Assembly (NCBI GenBank): GCA_900767325.1
Contig: CAAFYT010000042.1
Location: forward strand, 1 to 13,957
From: Kiritimatiellia bacterium
GTDB taxonomy: Bacteria; Verrucomicrobiota; Kiritimatiellia; RFP12; UBA1067
Direction of reading: 5' to 3'
DNA: 13,957 nt
Shown here: positions 7,339 to 13,902 of the stretch, piece by piece
How the letters are laid out: each line of letters begins with the position of its first letter
How positions within the stretch are numbered: the stretch's first letter is position 1
The notes under the pieces: model-generated
The model's input: the letters and a program-made list of their open reading frames with translations, nothing else
Told to the model about the DNA's origin: nothing
Databases searched by the model: none
Program-made: the position numbers and the translations under genes

Positions 7339-8675
7339 TTGAAGAACTCTTCGATCTCCTCCAGGGTCTTGCCCTTCGTCTCGGGCATGAAGAACGCGGC
7401 GGTGATGAAGTAGATCACCGTGAAGAACGCGAGCGTGAAGAAGACCCAGGCGTAGCCGACGGCGTTCACCCACGGATAGAACACCGAGGCGATGGTCGTC
7501 GAAACGCCCTGGTTGATGAGCAGCGCGATCGCCATGCCGTTGGCGCGGATGCGCGCGGGCATGAGCTCCGAAAGCGCGAGCCACACGCACACGCCGGGAC
7601 CCGACGCGAAGAAGCCGATGAAGATCATGAACGAGATCGCCGTCGCCCAGCCCGTGACCTGCGAAGCCGCGCAGATGCCGCGCTCGATCACGAAGAACGA
7701 GCCGCCCACGCCGCAGAGGCCGACGATGATGCCGAGCGTACCCATCTTGAGCAGGAACTTGCGACCCTTCTTGTCGACCAGCGAAACCGCGAGAATCGTC
7801 ATCACCAGATTGACGATCTTGATCGCGGTATCGGCGTAGTTGGCGACGATGCCGGGCAGACCCGACTTGTTGAAGATGTCGACCGAGTAGTTCAGAACCG
7901 AGTTGATGCCCGTTGCCTGCGTGCAGGCGAGAACAACGACCGCGAGGCAGAACGGATAGATGTACTTCTTCTGGAAGAGCGAATCCTTTGCGACCGGAGC
8001 GGCCTCCTGCTTCTGCTCGACGATCCCCGCCGCCTTGTCCGCGCGCTTCTTGAGCCACGTCGGGGACTCTTTGAGCCCGAAGATGCCGAAAAGGAAGATC
8101 ACGCCCGGGATCGCCGAGAGCCAGAACACCGTCTTCCACGCCGTAACCTTGGTGGCCGCGGAGACCAGCAGGGAATCGGCCGCGCCGAAGTACTTCGTCA
8201 CGCCGACGCCGACAAGCGCCATGAAGACGAGCCCGATCGTCAAAAAGAGCTGGAAAAGACCCGTGCCCTTGCCGCGCGACTCCGGCGGCAGACATTCGGC
8301 GAGATACATCGGAATCACCACGCCGAGCACGCCCGCCGAGGCGCCCTGCACGAACCGGCCCGCGACCATGACCCCGTAGTTGCCGTCGGAGAACACGATC
8401 ATCGGAATCGACGCGAGGAACACGATCGATCCGATCAGGATCGCCTTCTTGCGGCCGAGCCATTCCGCGAACACGCCCGCCGGCAGCGAGCCGATGACCG
8501 AACCGAAGAGAACCGCCCCGACGACCGTCGAGAGCTTCGCCTCGGTAAAGTAGTTCAGCGCCTTGATGTAGGGGAGCGCCGACGCGATCGCACCCACGTC
8601 GATGCCGTAGAGGAGGCCGCCGAGGCCCGCCATCGACATCAGGTAGATGATGTATTTCCGACTGTTTTCCTGCAT
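7335..8675 (-). CDS. MFS sugar porter family transporter
   Basis: A 446-residue inner-membrane secondary transporter with about twelve helices, of the sugar porter family (proton-sugar symport or facilitated diffusion). Diagnostic motifs are GLLYGIDVGAIASAL near the start of helix 1, EWLGRKKA (71-78) after helix 2, GRFVQGASAGVLGVVIPMYLAE (107-127) with PPESRGKGTG (130-139), a helix 7 CTQATGINSVLNY (251-263), DKKGRKFLL (301-309), and the C-terminal PETKGKTLEE (from about 431). The substrate cannot be read from sequence; hexoses, pentoses or inositol are possible. Two in-frame ATGs exist. The one at 8675 is preferred because AAAGGA sits 8 nt upstream, while the ATG at 8684 overlaps that site. 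The stop overlaps the MBL-fold gene start (ATGA). The gene lies 38 bp after rfbC, the largest gap here, with no clear promoter or terminator in it. Confidence 0.93.
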   Translation of the reverse strand: MQENSRKYIIYLMSMAGLGGLLYGIDVGAIASALPYIKALNYFTEAKLSTVVGAVLFGSVIGSLPAGVFAEWLGRKKAILIGSIVFLASIPMIVFSDGNYGVMVAGRFVQGASAGVLGVVIPMYLAECLPPESRGKGTGLFQLFLTIGLVFMALVGVGVTKYFGAADSLLVSAATKVTAWKTVFWLSAIPGVIFLFGIFGLKESPTWLKKRADKAAGIVEQKQEAAPVAKDSLFQKKYIYPFCLAVVVLACTQATGINSVLNYSVDIFNKSGLPGIVANYADTAIKIVNLVMTILAVSLVDKKGRKFLLKMGTLGIIVGLCGVGGSFFVIERGICAASQVTGWATAISFMIFIGFFASGPGVCVWLALSELMPARIRANGMAIALLINQGVSTTIASVFYPWVNAVGYAWVFFTLAFFTVIYFITAAFFMPETKGKTLEEIEEFFK

Positions 8676-8683
8676 GATGTGCA

Positions 8684-8689
8684 TCCTTT
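8684..8689 (-). promoter_or_regulatory. Shine-Dalgarno site that selects the porter start
   Basis: The minus strand reads AAAGGA, 8 nt before the ATG at 8675. The alternative upstream ATG (8682-8684) shares a base with this site and would have no usable ribosome-binding site, so the shorter protein starting MQENSRK is preferred. Confidence 0.6.
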
Positions 8690-8713
8690 CTGTTGGGTTT
8701 GGTTGACCTGAAA

Positions 8714-9262
8714 TCAAGACCACGGTTCGATGCCGTCGAGCGACGGATGATGGAGATCCTTCTCCGAGAGGATATAATCCCGCCCGAGCCACGGCCAGCG
8801 AATCGCCAGCTTCGGATCGTCGTATCGCAGGCCACGCTCGGATTCGCGGCAGTAGACGTTGTCGCACTTGTAGCTGAAGAGAGTTCCGTCCTCCAGCACC
8901 ACGAATCCGTGCGCGAATCCGCGCGGAATGAAGAACTGCCTCCCGTTCTCCGCCGTCAGCTCGCAGCTCACGGACTTTCCGAACGTGGACGACCCCTTGC
9001 GGATATCGACTGCGACATCCCACACGGCCCCGCGGATCACCCGCACGAGCTTCGCCTGCGCGTGCTCGCCCGCCTGCCAGTGAAGCCCCCTCAGCACGCC
9101 CCGTGACGAGCAGCTTTCGTTGTCCTGCACGAATTTCGCGCCGATTCCCGCCTCCCGATAGCGCGCCTCGCTGTATGTTTCGGCAAAATACCCGCGCGCG
9201 TCCCGATGAATATCGGGCACGATGATCTTCACGCCGTCGATCTCCGTGTTCAGAACCTCCAT
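8714..9262 (-). CDS. rfbC: dTDP-4-dehydrorhamnose 3,5-epimerase (RmlC)
   Basis: RmlC epimerises dTDP-4-keto-6-deoxyglucose at C3 and C5 on the way to dTDP-L-rhamnose, a cell-surface sugar donor. The 182-residue cupin shows DARGYFAETYSEARY near the start, FVQDNESCSSRGVLRGLHWQ with the catalytic His of RGLH, VRVIRGAVWDVAVDIRKGS with the paired Asp, FFIPRGFAHGF, and the CDNVYCRESERGLRYDDP region carrying the conserved Tyr. Length is normal. The ATG at 9262 gives the canonical start (MEVLNTEIDGVKIIVPDIH). The open frame continues to 9310 but reads through the promoter and the end of the PHP gene. There is no Shine-Dalgarno. A TGGTATAAT promoter element lies only 12 nt upstream of the ATG, so the message would have a very short leader. 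The rmlA, rmlB and rmlD partners are not in the window. Confidence 0.95.
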   Translation of the reverse strand: MEVLNTEIDGVKIIVPDIHRDARGYFAETYSEARYREAGIGAKFVQDNESCSSRGVLRGLHWQAGEHAQAKLVRVIRGAVWDVAVDIRKGSSTFGKSVSCELTAENGRQFFIPRGFAHGFVVLEDGTLFSYKCDNVYCRESERGLRYDDPKLAIRWPWLGRDYILSEKDLHHPSLDGIEPWS

Positions 9263-9274
9263 GCCAATACCCGT

Positions 9275-9283
9275 ATTATACCA
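9275..9283 (-). promoter_or_regulatory. Extended -10 promoter element before rfbC, overlapping the PHP gene stop
   Basis: The minus strand reads TGGTATAAT: a perfect TATAAT hexamer (9275-9280) with a TG one base before it, as in extended -10 promoters. I see no good -35 hexamer at 16-18 bp. The hexamer contains the TAA stop (9276-9278) of the PHP gene. A start of transcription about 7 nt downstream would leave only about 6 nt before the rfbC ATG. The same 12-mer TGGTATAATACG recurs before queE, which supports the reading as a promoter. Confidence 0.65.
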
Positions 9284-10154
9284 TATTCCCGCCGCCAATG
9301 GGAGAACCAAGCCGCTCCAGAAGCGGCGCGATCAGCCGCTCTTCCACGTTCATCCCCAGCCCGATATGCGGCTTGTTCGACCCGTGGAAGTCGCTGCCCG
9401 CCGAGATGAGGTAGCCGAGCTTGAGCGCGATCTGCGGCAAGCGCACGTTCTCCTTCTTCGTGTTCTGCCGATAAAACGCCTCGACGCCGTCCAACCCCTT
9501 CTCGCGCAGCGCCGCGAGCCCCCTCTCCAGGACGCTGAACGCGCACCCCCTGTGCTTCCACGCATCGCGCCAATACTTGGGATGCGCCATGATGCAGAGC
9601 CCGCCGGCATCGTGGATGACCCGAAACGCCTCCTCTTGCGTCGGATGCCAGCGCTCCTCGTAGCAGCGCGTCGCCTTGGGGGACTTCGGCAGAAGATGCC
9701 GCTCGAAGGCCTCGCCGACATCCCGCGCATAGCCGTGCTCGACCAGCCAACGCGCGAAATGCGGCCGCGCCAAGACCTCCCCGTGGGCATAGGAGGTGAT
9801 TTCCTCGCCCATCTCGATGCCGATTCGCCTGAAGTTTTCGACGATCCGCTCGTTGCGCGCGTTTCGCCCGTCCAGCACGCGCTTGAGGAAGCTCCTCAGC
9901 CCCTCATTCTTGTGGTCGATTCCGAGCCCTAGCAGATGAAACCTGTCGAACCCCTCGCCCGGCTCAATCGAAAGCTCAATGCCCGCAATTCGGCGCGAAG
10001 GACCCTCTGCGGCGTCCATCAACTCGCCAACGCCGTCGCAGTTGTCGTGGTCCGTAATCGCGAGCGCCGCGAAAGATACCGCCCGCGCTGCGAGCGCCGT
10101 CGGGCTTTCCGTTCCGTCGCTCGCCGTGGAATGGACGTGCAGATCAATGCGCAC
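9276..10154 (-). CDS. PHP-domain metal-dependent phosphoesterase (RNase AM/TrpH-like)
   Basis: A 292-residue PHP-domain hydrolase of the YciV/TrpH (RNase AM) type. Characterised members are 3',5'-nucleoside bisphosphate phosphatases and 5'-3' exonucleases that trim RNA 5' ends, which is the likely activity here. Metal ligands are visible as DLHVHSTASDG (H6, H8, D13), ITDHDNCDG (D35-D37), the E60 of GIELSIE, H73, IMAHPKYW, and a late SAGSDFHG. Length matches the family. The start is a GTG at 10154 inside GTGCGCATTGA, overlapping the stop of the upstream phosphohexomutase frame by 11 bp. A good AAGGGG-type ribosome-binding site lies about 6 nt upstream. Its last two codons and stop (ATG GTA TAA) form part of the promoter for rfbC, so the two transcription units are fused end to start. 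Confidence 0.9.
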   Translation of the reverse strand: MRIDLHVHSTASDGTESPTALAARAVSFAALAITDHDNCDGVGELMDAAEGPSRRIAGIELSIEPGEGFDRFHLLGLGIDHKNEGLRSFLKRVLDGRNARNERIVENFRRIGIEMGEEITSYAHGEVLARPHFARWLVEHGYARDVGEAFERHLLPKSPKATRCYEERWHPTQEEAFRVIHDAGGLCIMAHPKYWRDAWKHRGCAFSVLERGLAALREKGLDGVEAFYRQNTKKENVRLPQIALKLGYLISAGSDFHGSNKPHIGLGMNVEERLIAPLLERLGSPIGGGNMV

Positions 10155-11037
10155 GAATCGCCCCTTCCAGCACCGCCACCCATTCGCCGACGTCGCCTCG
10201 CCGCTCGGCGATGAGCCGCAGATACGGCTCGGTGTTCGACTTGCGGATGTTGATCCACCCTTCGTCGTACTCGATTCGCAAGCCGTCCATCGTGCTACGC
10301 GAAAGCTCCGTCGGCAGCTTCTCCCGCGCCGCGTCGAGAACGCGCGCGATCGCCGCGTCCTTATCCTCCACCTCGAAGTTCAGCTCGCCCGAGTTCGCAT
10401 AGGGGCCGCTGATCGGCCGCATCATCGCCGAGAACGAAAGCCCCGCGCACTTCGCCTTCGCGACCTCGCCCAGAATCCTCATCGCCGCCAGAAGCCCCGA
10501 ATCGCAACAGTGGAATTCGCGGAAGTAGTAGTGCCCCGCGAGCTCTCCCCCGCAGACCGCCCCGCTTTCGCGCAGGATCGGCTTCGCGAAGGCGTGGCCG
10601 ACCGGGACCATCACCGGCTCGCACCCCATCCGCCGAAGTTCCTCGATCGCCCCGCGCGACGTGCGAACATCGTGCAGGACCTTGCCGACGCCCGTCGCGC
10701 GCGCCACGACCGGAATGAGGTAGTCGGGCTGCACGAACTCGCCGCGCTCGTCCACGAACATCGCCCGGTCGGCATCGCCATCGAAGATCACGCCGCAATC
10801 CAACCCCTCGCGCCGCACGAGCGCGGCGATCTGCTCGCGCGCCTCCGCCTTGAGCGGATTCGGACTGTGACACTGAAAGTTCCCGTCGGGCACGGCGTTG
10901 ATGATCCGCGCGCGCGGAAAAAGGCGCGGCGCAAGGAGCGAGGCCATGCCGTTCGAGCAGTCAATGCCGAAGGCGAGATCGCCGAGATCCGGCAACCGCG
11001 CACGCATCCACTCGAGATAGCGCTCAATCCGCTCCAT
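10144..11037 (-). CDS. Phosphohexomutase (phosphomannomutase/phosphoglucomutase) domains II-IV, separate frame
   Basis: The C-terminal two-thirds (297 residues) of an alpha-D-phosphohexomutase, which interconverts hexose 1- and 6-phosphates for nucleotide-sugar synthesis. It carries the metal loop FDGDADR (85-91), the sugar-specificity loop GGELAGHYYF (163-172) and the phosphate-binding loop RKSNTEPYLRL (265-275). These mark domains II, III and IV. The domain I serine is absent and lies in the preceding frame. The ATG at 11037 has GAGGAG 7 nt upstream and overlaps the stop of the domain I frame by 14 bp. The first residues (MERIERYLEWMRARL) correspond to the helix that follows the domain I-II linker in one-piece enzymes. 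Either this is a true second cistron giving a two-subunit enzyme, or a one-base frameshift (natural or a sequencing error) splits one gene. Confidence 0.85.
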   Translation of the reverse strand: MERIERYLEWMRARLPDLGDLAFGIDCSNGMASLLAPRLFPRARIINAVPDGNFQCHSPNPLKAEAREQIAALVRREGLDCGVIFDGDADRAMFVDERGEFVQPDYLIPVVARATGVGKVLHDVRTSRGAIEELRRMGCEPVMVPVGHAFAKPILRESGAVCGGELAGHYYFREFHCCDSGLLAAMRILGEVAKAKCAGLSFSAMMRPISGPYANSGELNFEVEDKDAAIARVLDAAREKLPTELSRSTMDGLRIEYDEGWINIRKSNTEPYLRLIAERRGDVGEWVAVLEGAIRAH

Positions 11038-11419
11038 TGACCAGCTCCTCGACTCTGTTGAGACCGTTCGCATAGCCGACCGGCAACGCGCCCCGCAGGG
11101 AGACCTTCAGCCCGTTGTCTGATGGCGGATTGTGCGAAGCCGTGACCATAACCGAGCCGTCGAACCCCTCCTCGGCGGTGAAGAAGTAGACCATTGGCGT
11201 CGTGCACAGCCCGAGATCCGTGACCTCGGCCCCCGCCTCGCGCAACCCCTCGACCAGCTCCGCGCTGACCTTCTCGCTCGTCAGCCGGCAATCGCGCCCG
11301 ACCAGCCAACGACCGCCGCCGACGACCTTCGGCAGGGCGCGGCCGATTTTGCGGATCATCGGCAGGTCGAAATCGACCCCGAACGTTCCGCGCATGTCAT
11401 AGGCCTTGAAGAAGCTCAT
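11024..11419 (-). CDS. Phosphohexomutase domain I (catalytic serine domain), separate frame
   Basis: A 131-residue frame that contains only the first domain of a phosphomannomutase/phosphoglucomutase. It begins MSFFKAYDMRGTFGVDFD, the family's usual opening (AYDIRG-like). The catalytic phosphoserine motif TASHNPPSDNGLKVS sits at 93-107 (S95), and the sequence ends GYANGLNRVEELVNGAD just where domain I ends. Alone it should not be active. With the following frame it adds up to 428 residues, slightly under the usual 450-460, and the shortfall is in the domain I-II linker. The ATG at 11419 overlaps the ribF stop by 4 bp (ATGA). The open frame can be extended six codons upstream, but the ATGA start matches the family start. 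See the findings for the alternatives (split gene or frameshift). Confidence 0.85.
   Translation of the reverse strand: MSFFKAYDMRGTFGVDFDLPMIRKIGRALPKVVGGGRWLVGRDCRLTSEKVSAELVEGLREAGAEVTDLGLCTTPMVYFFTAEEGFDGSVMVTASHNPPSDNGLKVSLRGALPVGYANGLNRVEELVNGAD
11045..11050 (-). promoter_or_regulatory. Candidate internal ribosome-binding site between the two phosphohexomutase frames
   Basis: The minus strand reads GAGGAG, 7 nt before the ATG at 11037, inside Glu-Glu codons of the domain I frame. Position and sequence suit translation starting anew at the domain II-IV frame. The bases also simply encode EE, so this is suggestive rather than proof. Confidence 0.45.
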
Positions 11420-12222
11420 CGTCCCGCCACCTCGCAATCCCTTTCGATCTGCCGCCTCAGTTCATCGACCGAGCCGAACCGACGCTCCTCGCGGATGAAG
11501 CGGCAGAACTCCACGCGCGGCGTCTCGCCGATTTCCTCGCCGGCGAACTTCGTAAAATGCACCTCCAGAACCGGCTCCGCCCAGGCCGCCTCGCCCAGCG
11601 TCGGCGCAACGCCATAGTTCGCAAGCCCCTTGAGCCCCGCGACCTCGACCGCATACACCCCCCTCTTCAGCGGAAGGCGCAGCGCGAGATTGACCGTCGG
11701 AAAGCCGATCCGCCGCCCGTACCCCTTTCCCGCGACAACGCGCCCCGTTGCCCCGTAACGTCGCCCCAGCATCGCGTTCGCCTCCTCGATCTTTCCCGCC
11801 TCAAGCGCCTGGCGGATGCGCGTGGACGAGATGCGCTCGCCCTTGTAGACGGCGAAGGGAACGACCTCGACCTCGAAGCCGTGCGTCCGGAGCCACGCGA
11901 CATCGCCCGCACCACCCCTGCCGAAACGCCAGTCGGCCCCACAGCGAATCCGCCCGAGCCCCGCGAGATGCCGCGCGAATTCCTCCGCCGACTCCTTCGC
12001 CAGCTCCGGCGTGAAATCCAGAACCTCGCACGGCACGCCAATCGTCCGCAACCGCTCCTCGAGGGACATGATGAGTTTCGGCGCGGCAGCGGGCCGCAGA
12101 ACCTCGAGCGGATGGTTCCTGAAGGTGATCGCGCGCGTCGCGCCTCGGAGAATCGCCTGATGGCCGAGGTGCACGCCGTCGAAGAACCCTATCGCAACGC
12201 TTCGCTGAGCGGCATCAGACAT
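11416..12222 (-). CDS. ribF: Bifunctional riboflavin kinase / FAD synthetase, compact form
   Basis: RibF phosphorylates riboflavin to FMN and adenylylates FMN to FAD. The 268-residue product has both modules. The N-terminal nucleotidyltransferase shows VAIGFFDGVHLGH (9-21), FRNHPLE (34-40), CGADWRFGRG (94-102) and ERISSTRIR (129-137). The C-terminal kinase shows GKGYGRRIGFPTVNL (165-179, PTVN where PTAN is usual), RGVYAVEV, and an NYGVAPTLG loop followed by LEVHF. Compared with the E. coli enzyme it lacks about 15 N-terminal residues and about 10 residues between the GxFDGVHxGH motif and the next strand, so the first helix is trimmed. It starts within truB (34-bp overlap) at the ATG at 12222. 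No later start would keep the GFFDGVH motif, and GGGGGA lies upstream. Its stop overlaps the phosphohexomutase domain I start. Confidence 0.93.
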   Translation of the reverse strand: MSDAAQRSVAIGFFDGVHLGHQAILRGATRAITFRNHPLEVLRPAAAPKLIMSLEERLRTIGVPCEVLDFTPELAKESAEEFARHLAGLGRIRCGADWRFGRGGAGDVAWLRTHGFEVEVVPFAVYKGERISSTRIRQALEAGKIEEANAMLGRRYGATGRVVAGKGYGRRIGFPTVNLALRLPLKRGVYAVEVAGLKGLANYGVAPTLGEAAWAEPVLEVHFTKFAGEEIGETPRVEFCRFIREERRFGSVDELRRQIERDCEVAGR

Positions 12223-12863
12223 CCCGCCAGATCCCCCGTCTCCAGTTTCAGAAGCTTCTCGAACGGCATTGCCTGCGCGACGTCGAACTTGCCGATCCTG
12301 ACGCGCCGCAGCGAGGCGAGCGCGGCGCCGCACCCGAGAAGATCGCCGAAGTCGTTGATCAGCGTTCGGACGATCAGCGCCTTCGTTCCCTCCAGCTTGA
12401 AGGCGTTTCCCTCCACCGCGAAGCGATAGACGTGCGCGAGGAACGGCTTGTGCTCGCCCGTGTCGGCGATCTCGTAGTCCGCCGTGCCCTCCTTGCGGAT
12501 CGAGCAGAAGCGCGGCTCCGTCTGAAAGATGTCGCCCCGGCACTCGGCCAGCGCCTTCGCGAGCTGCTCGCTCGTGTAGTCGCCCGCGCCCTCGGCGAGC
12601 GTTTCGCCGTGGATGTCGTGGGTGTTCGTCTTGAGGCCGAGGCGCATCGTGCCCTCATACGCCCGATCCGCCCCCATGATCTGGTCGCCGAGCCGCGTGG
12701 CGTCGTTGACGAGCACGATGAAGAGCCCCGAGGCCATCGCGTCCAGCGAACCGCCGTGCCCGACCTTCACGAGGTCGAACTTGCGTCTGACGGCCTTGAT
12801 GACCGAGGCGAACGCGATGCCGACCGGCTTGTCGACAAGAAGAAGTCCGTTGAGTGCGCTCAT
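12189..12863 (-). CDS. truB: tRNA pseudouridine(55) synthase TruB, short and divergent
   Basis: TruB isomerises U55 of tRNA to pseudouridine in the T-loop. The 224-residue product keeps the order of family motifs: LLLVDKPVGIAFASV (7-21), VGHGGSLDAMASG (34-46, catalytic D41 in the motif usually written GTLDPxATG), RAYEGTMRLGLKTNTHD (67-83, Y69), TEPRFCSIRKEG (115-126), and VRTLINDFGDLLGCGAALASLRRVRIGKF (165-193, R166). Several positions differ from the usual enzyme: SLDAMASG, and TEPRFCSI where PPMFSAxK-like sequence is expected. There is no C-terminal PUA domain, so it is about 75-90 residues shorter than the E. coli type. The ATG at 12863 overlaps the luxS stop (ATGA), and the gene ends inside ribF. 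The longer upstream frame to 13697 reads across luxS and queE and is not used. Confidence 0.88.
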   Translation of the reverse strand: MSALNGLLLVDKPVGIAFASVIKAVRRKFDLVKVGHGGSLDAMASGLFIVLVNDATRLGDQIMGADRAYEGTMRLGLKTNTHDIHGETLAEGAGDYTSEQLAKALAECRGDIFQTEPRFCSIRKEGTADYEIADTGEHKPFLAHVYRFAVEGNAFKLEGTKALIVRTLINDFGDLLGCGAALASLRRVRIGKFDVAQAMPFEKLLKLETGDLAGCLMPLSEALR

Positions 12864-13324
12864 TTCGGGTATTCGAACCTCCATTTCGCCTTGATGAACT
12901 TGGCCGCCTCCAGCTTCGCCATCGCGAGATCGTGCAGGCGAAAGTTGCCGCACTCCCGCTCGCGCGCCCCGGGAACCTCGCCCTCGAACGCGGCCAGAAA
13001 CGAAAACGCCTCCTTGAGGAGCTTCGCCACGTCGCGCGGACCGATCCGCTCCGCCGTGTTCGTGATGAAGTAGCAGCCCGTCAGACACCCCATCGGCCCC
13101 CAGTAGACGACATGCTCGCCGAAGGACGAGTTTCGCAGGTACGTCGCGATGATGTGCTCGATCGTATGCAGCGCGTTCGGGTGGATCGCGGGCTCGACGT
13201 TGGGCCGCTTGAGCCGAACGTCGAAGGTGGTTAGATACCCGTCCTTGACCTTGTCGCGCCGGCTGACGTAGACGCCGGGCCTGAGGCGCGTGTGGTCGAT
13301 CTGAAAGGATGCGATCGTCTTCAT
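12860..13324 (-). CDS. luxS: S-ribosylhomocysteine lyase LuxS
   Basis: LuxS cleaves S-ribosylhomocysteine to homocysteine and 4,5-dihydroxy-2,3-pentanedione, the precursor of autoinducer-2, completing the two-step route of S-adenosylhomocysteine recycling. The 154-residue protein shows SFQIDHTRLRPGVYVSRRD at the start, FDVRLKRPN (34-42), the metal and catalytic HTIEHIIATYLRN (53-65; H53, E56, H57), GPMGCLTGCYF (76-86) with the catalytic Cys80, and ERECGNFRLHDL (122-133) with the third metal ligand C125. Length and motifs are complete. The ATG at 13324 overlaps the queE stop (ATGA). The longer frame to 13366 adds residues that do not fit LuxS. The partner nucleosidase (Pfs/MTAN) is not in the window. 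A role in signalling rather than methyl-cycle recycling cannot be told from sequence. Confidence 0.96.
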   Translation of the reverse strand: MKTIASFQIDHTRLRPGVYVSRRDKVKDGYLTTFDVRLKRPNVEPAIHPNALHTIEHIIATYLRNSSFGEHVVYWGPMGCLTGCYFITNTAERIGPRDVAKLLKEAFSFLAAFEGEVPGARERECGNFRLHDLAMAKLEAAKFIKAKWRFEYPK

Positions 13325-13902
13325 CTGAACCCCAATAACTTGTGAAGCTGAACGGAGAGCGCCCAACCGTCGAGCTGATCGAGCGTTTGCTTGGCGGTGG
13401 CGTAGTCGATCGCGCCGTCGCGGTCGCAGGGCGAAACGTAGTAGTCGGTCGCAACGAGGCGCTTTCGCACCTCCCGGCAGAAGTCAACCGCCTCCGCCGA
13501 ATCGGCAACGACCCTGACCTCGTTCGCCTCGGCGAGCGCGAGCGGTGCGCCGCGCTTGGGCGAACAGGCAACATAATCGACGAAGCCGAGCCAAGGCGCA
13601 TCGATGGTTCCATTCGTCTCAACGCCGATCCAGTAGCCGCCCTTCTTGAGCGCGGCGACGAGTTCGGGCGCGCCTTCCTGTAGGGTTGGCTCGCCACCCG
13701 TCAGGATCACGCTCTTAAGCCCAAACCCGGCGATTTCGCCCAAAAGCTCCTCAAGGGAAAGCGTGAAGCGCCGCGCAACATCGGTATCGCACCACGGGCA
13801 CTTCAGGTTGCAACCGGCGAAACGGACGAAAACGACCTTTCGCCCGCTGTTTCGTCCCTCACCCTGCAACGAGGCGAAGATCTCGACCAAATCGTATTTC
13901 AC
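13321..13902 (-). CDS. queE: 7-carboxy-7-deazaguanine synthase QueE
   Basis: QueE is a radical SAM enzyme that converts 6-carboxy-5,6,7,8-tetrahydropterin to 7-carboxy-7-deazaguanine, on the path to preQ0 and queuosine. The 193-residue product shows VEIFASLQGEGRNSG (6-20), the iron-sulfur motif GCNLKCPWCDTD (30-41; C31, C35, C38), VILTGGEPTLQ (65-75), and an SVQLHKLLGFR C-terminus typical of the family. The GTG at 13902 makes the standard start (x-KYDLVEIF). A GTG at 13911, in the same frame and three codons earlier, is the alternative and would make the mRNA leaderless from the promoter at 13918-13923. The stop overlaps the luxS start (ATGA). The other preQ0 genes (queD, queC) are not in the window. 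QueE is the first gene of this run of genes. Confidence 0.94.
   Translation of the reverse strand: MKYDLVEIFASLQGEGRNSGRKVVFVRFAGCNLKCPWCDTDVARRFTLSLEELLGEIAGFGLKSVILTGGEPTLQEGAPELVAALKKGGYWIGVETNGTIDAPWLGFVDYVACSPKRGAPLALAEANEVRVVADSAEAVDFCREVRKRLVATDYYVSPCDRDGAIDYATAKQTLDQLDGWALSVQLHKLLGFR

Noticed and set aside
8676..8713. A promoter or terminator in the 38-bp gap between rfbC and the porter
   Set aside because: No TATAAT-like hexamer, hairpin or T-run is visible; only a ribosome-binding site is supported.
8774..8781. A plus-strand TATAAT within rfbC
   Set aside because: It lies inside a coding region on the opposite strand, with no plus-strand gene after it and no -35.
8676..8835. Upstream extension of the MBL-fold frame across the porter gene (start at 8835)
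   Set aside because: The extra 499 residues are an out-of-frame reading of the sugar porter; the hydrolase starts naturally at the ATG at 7338.
9979..11040. A 353-codon open frame on the plus strand
   Set aside because: Antisense to the phosphohexomutase and PHP genes and without recognisable domains.
11024..11050. A programmed frameshift site joining the two phosphohexomutase frames
   Set aside because: No slippery heptamer, homopolymer or obvious downstream hairpin is seen; re-initiation at the overlapping ATG or a simple frameshift explains the sequence better.
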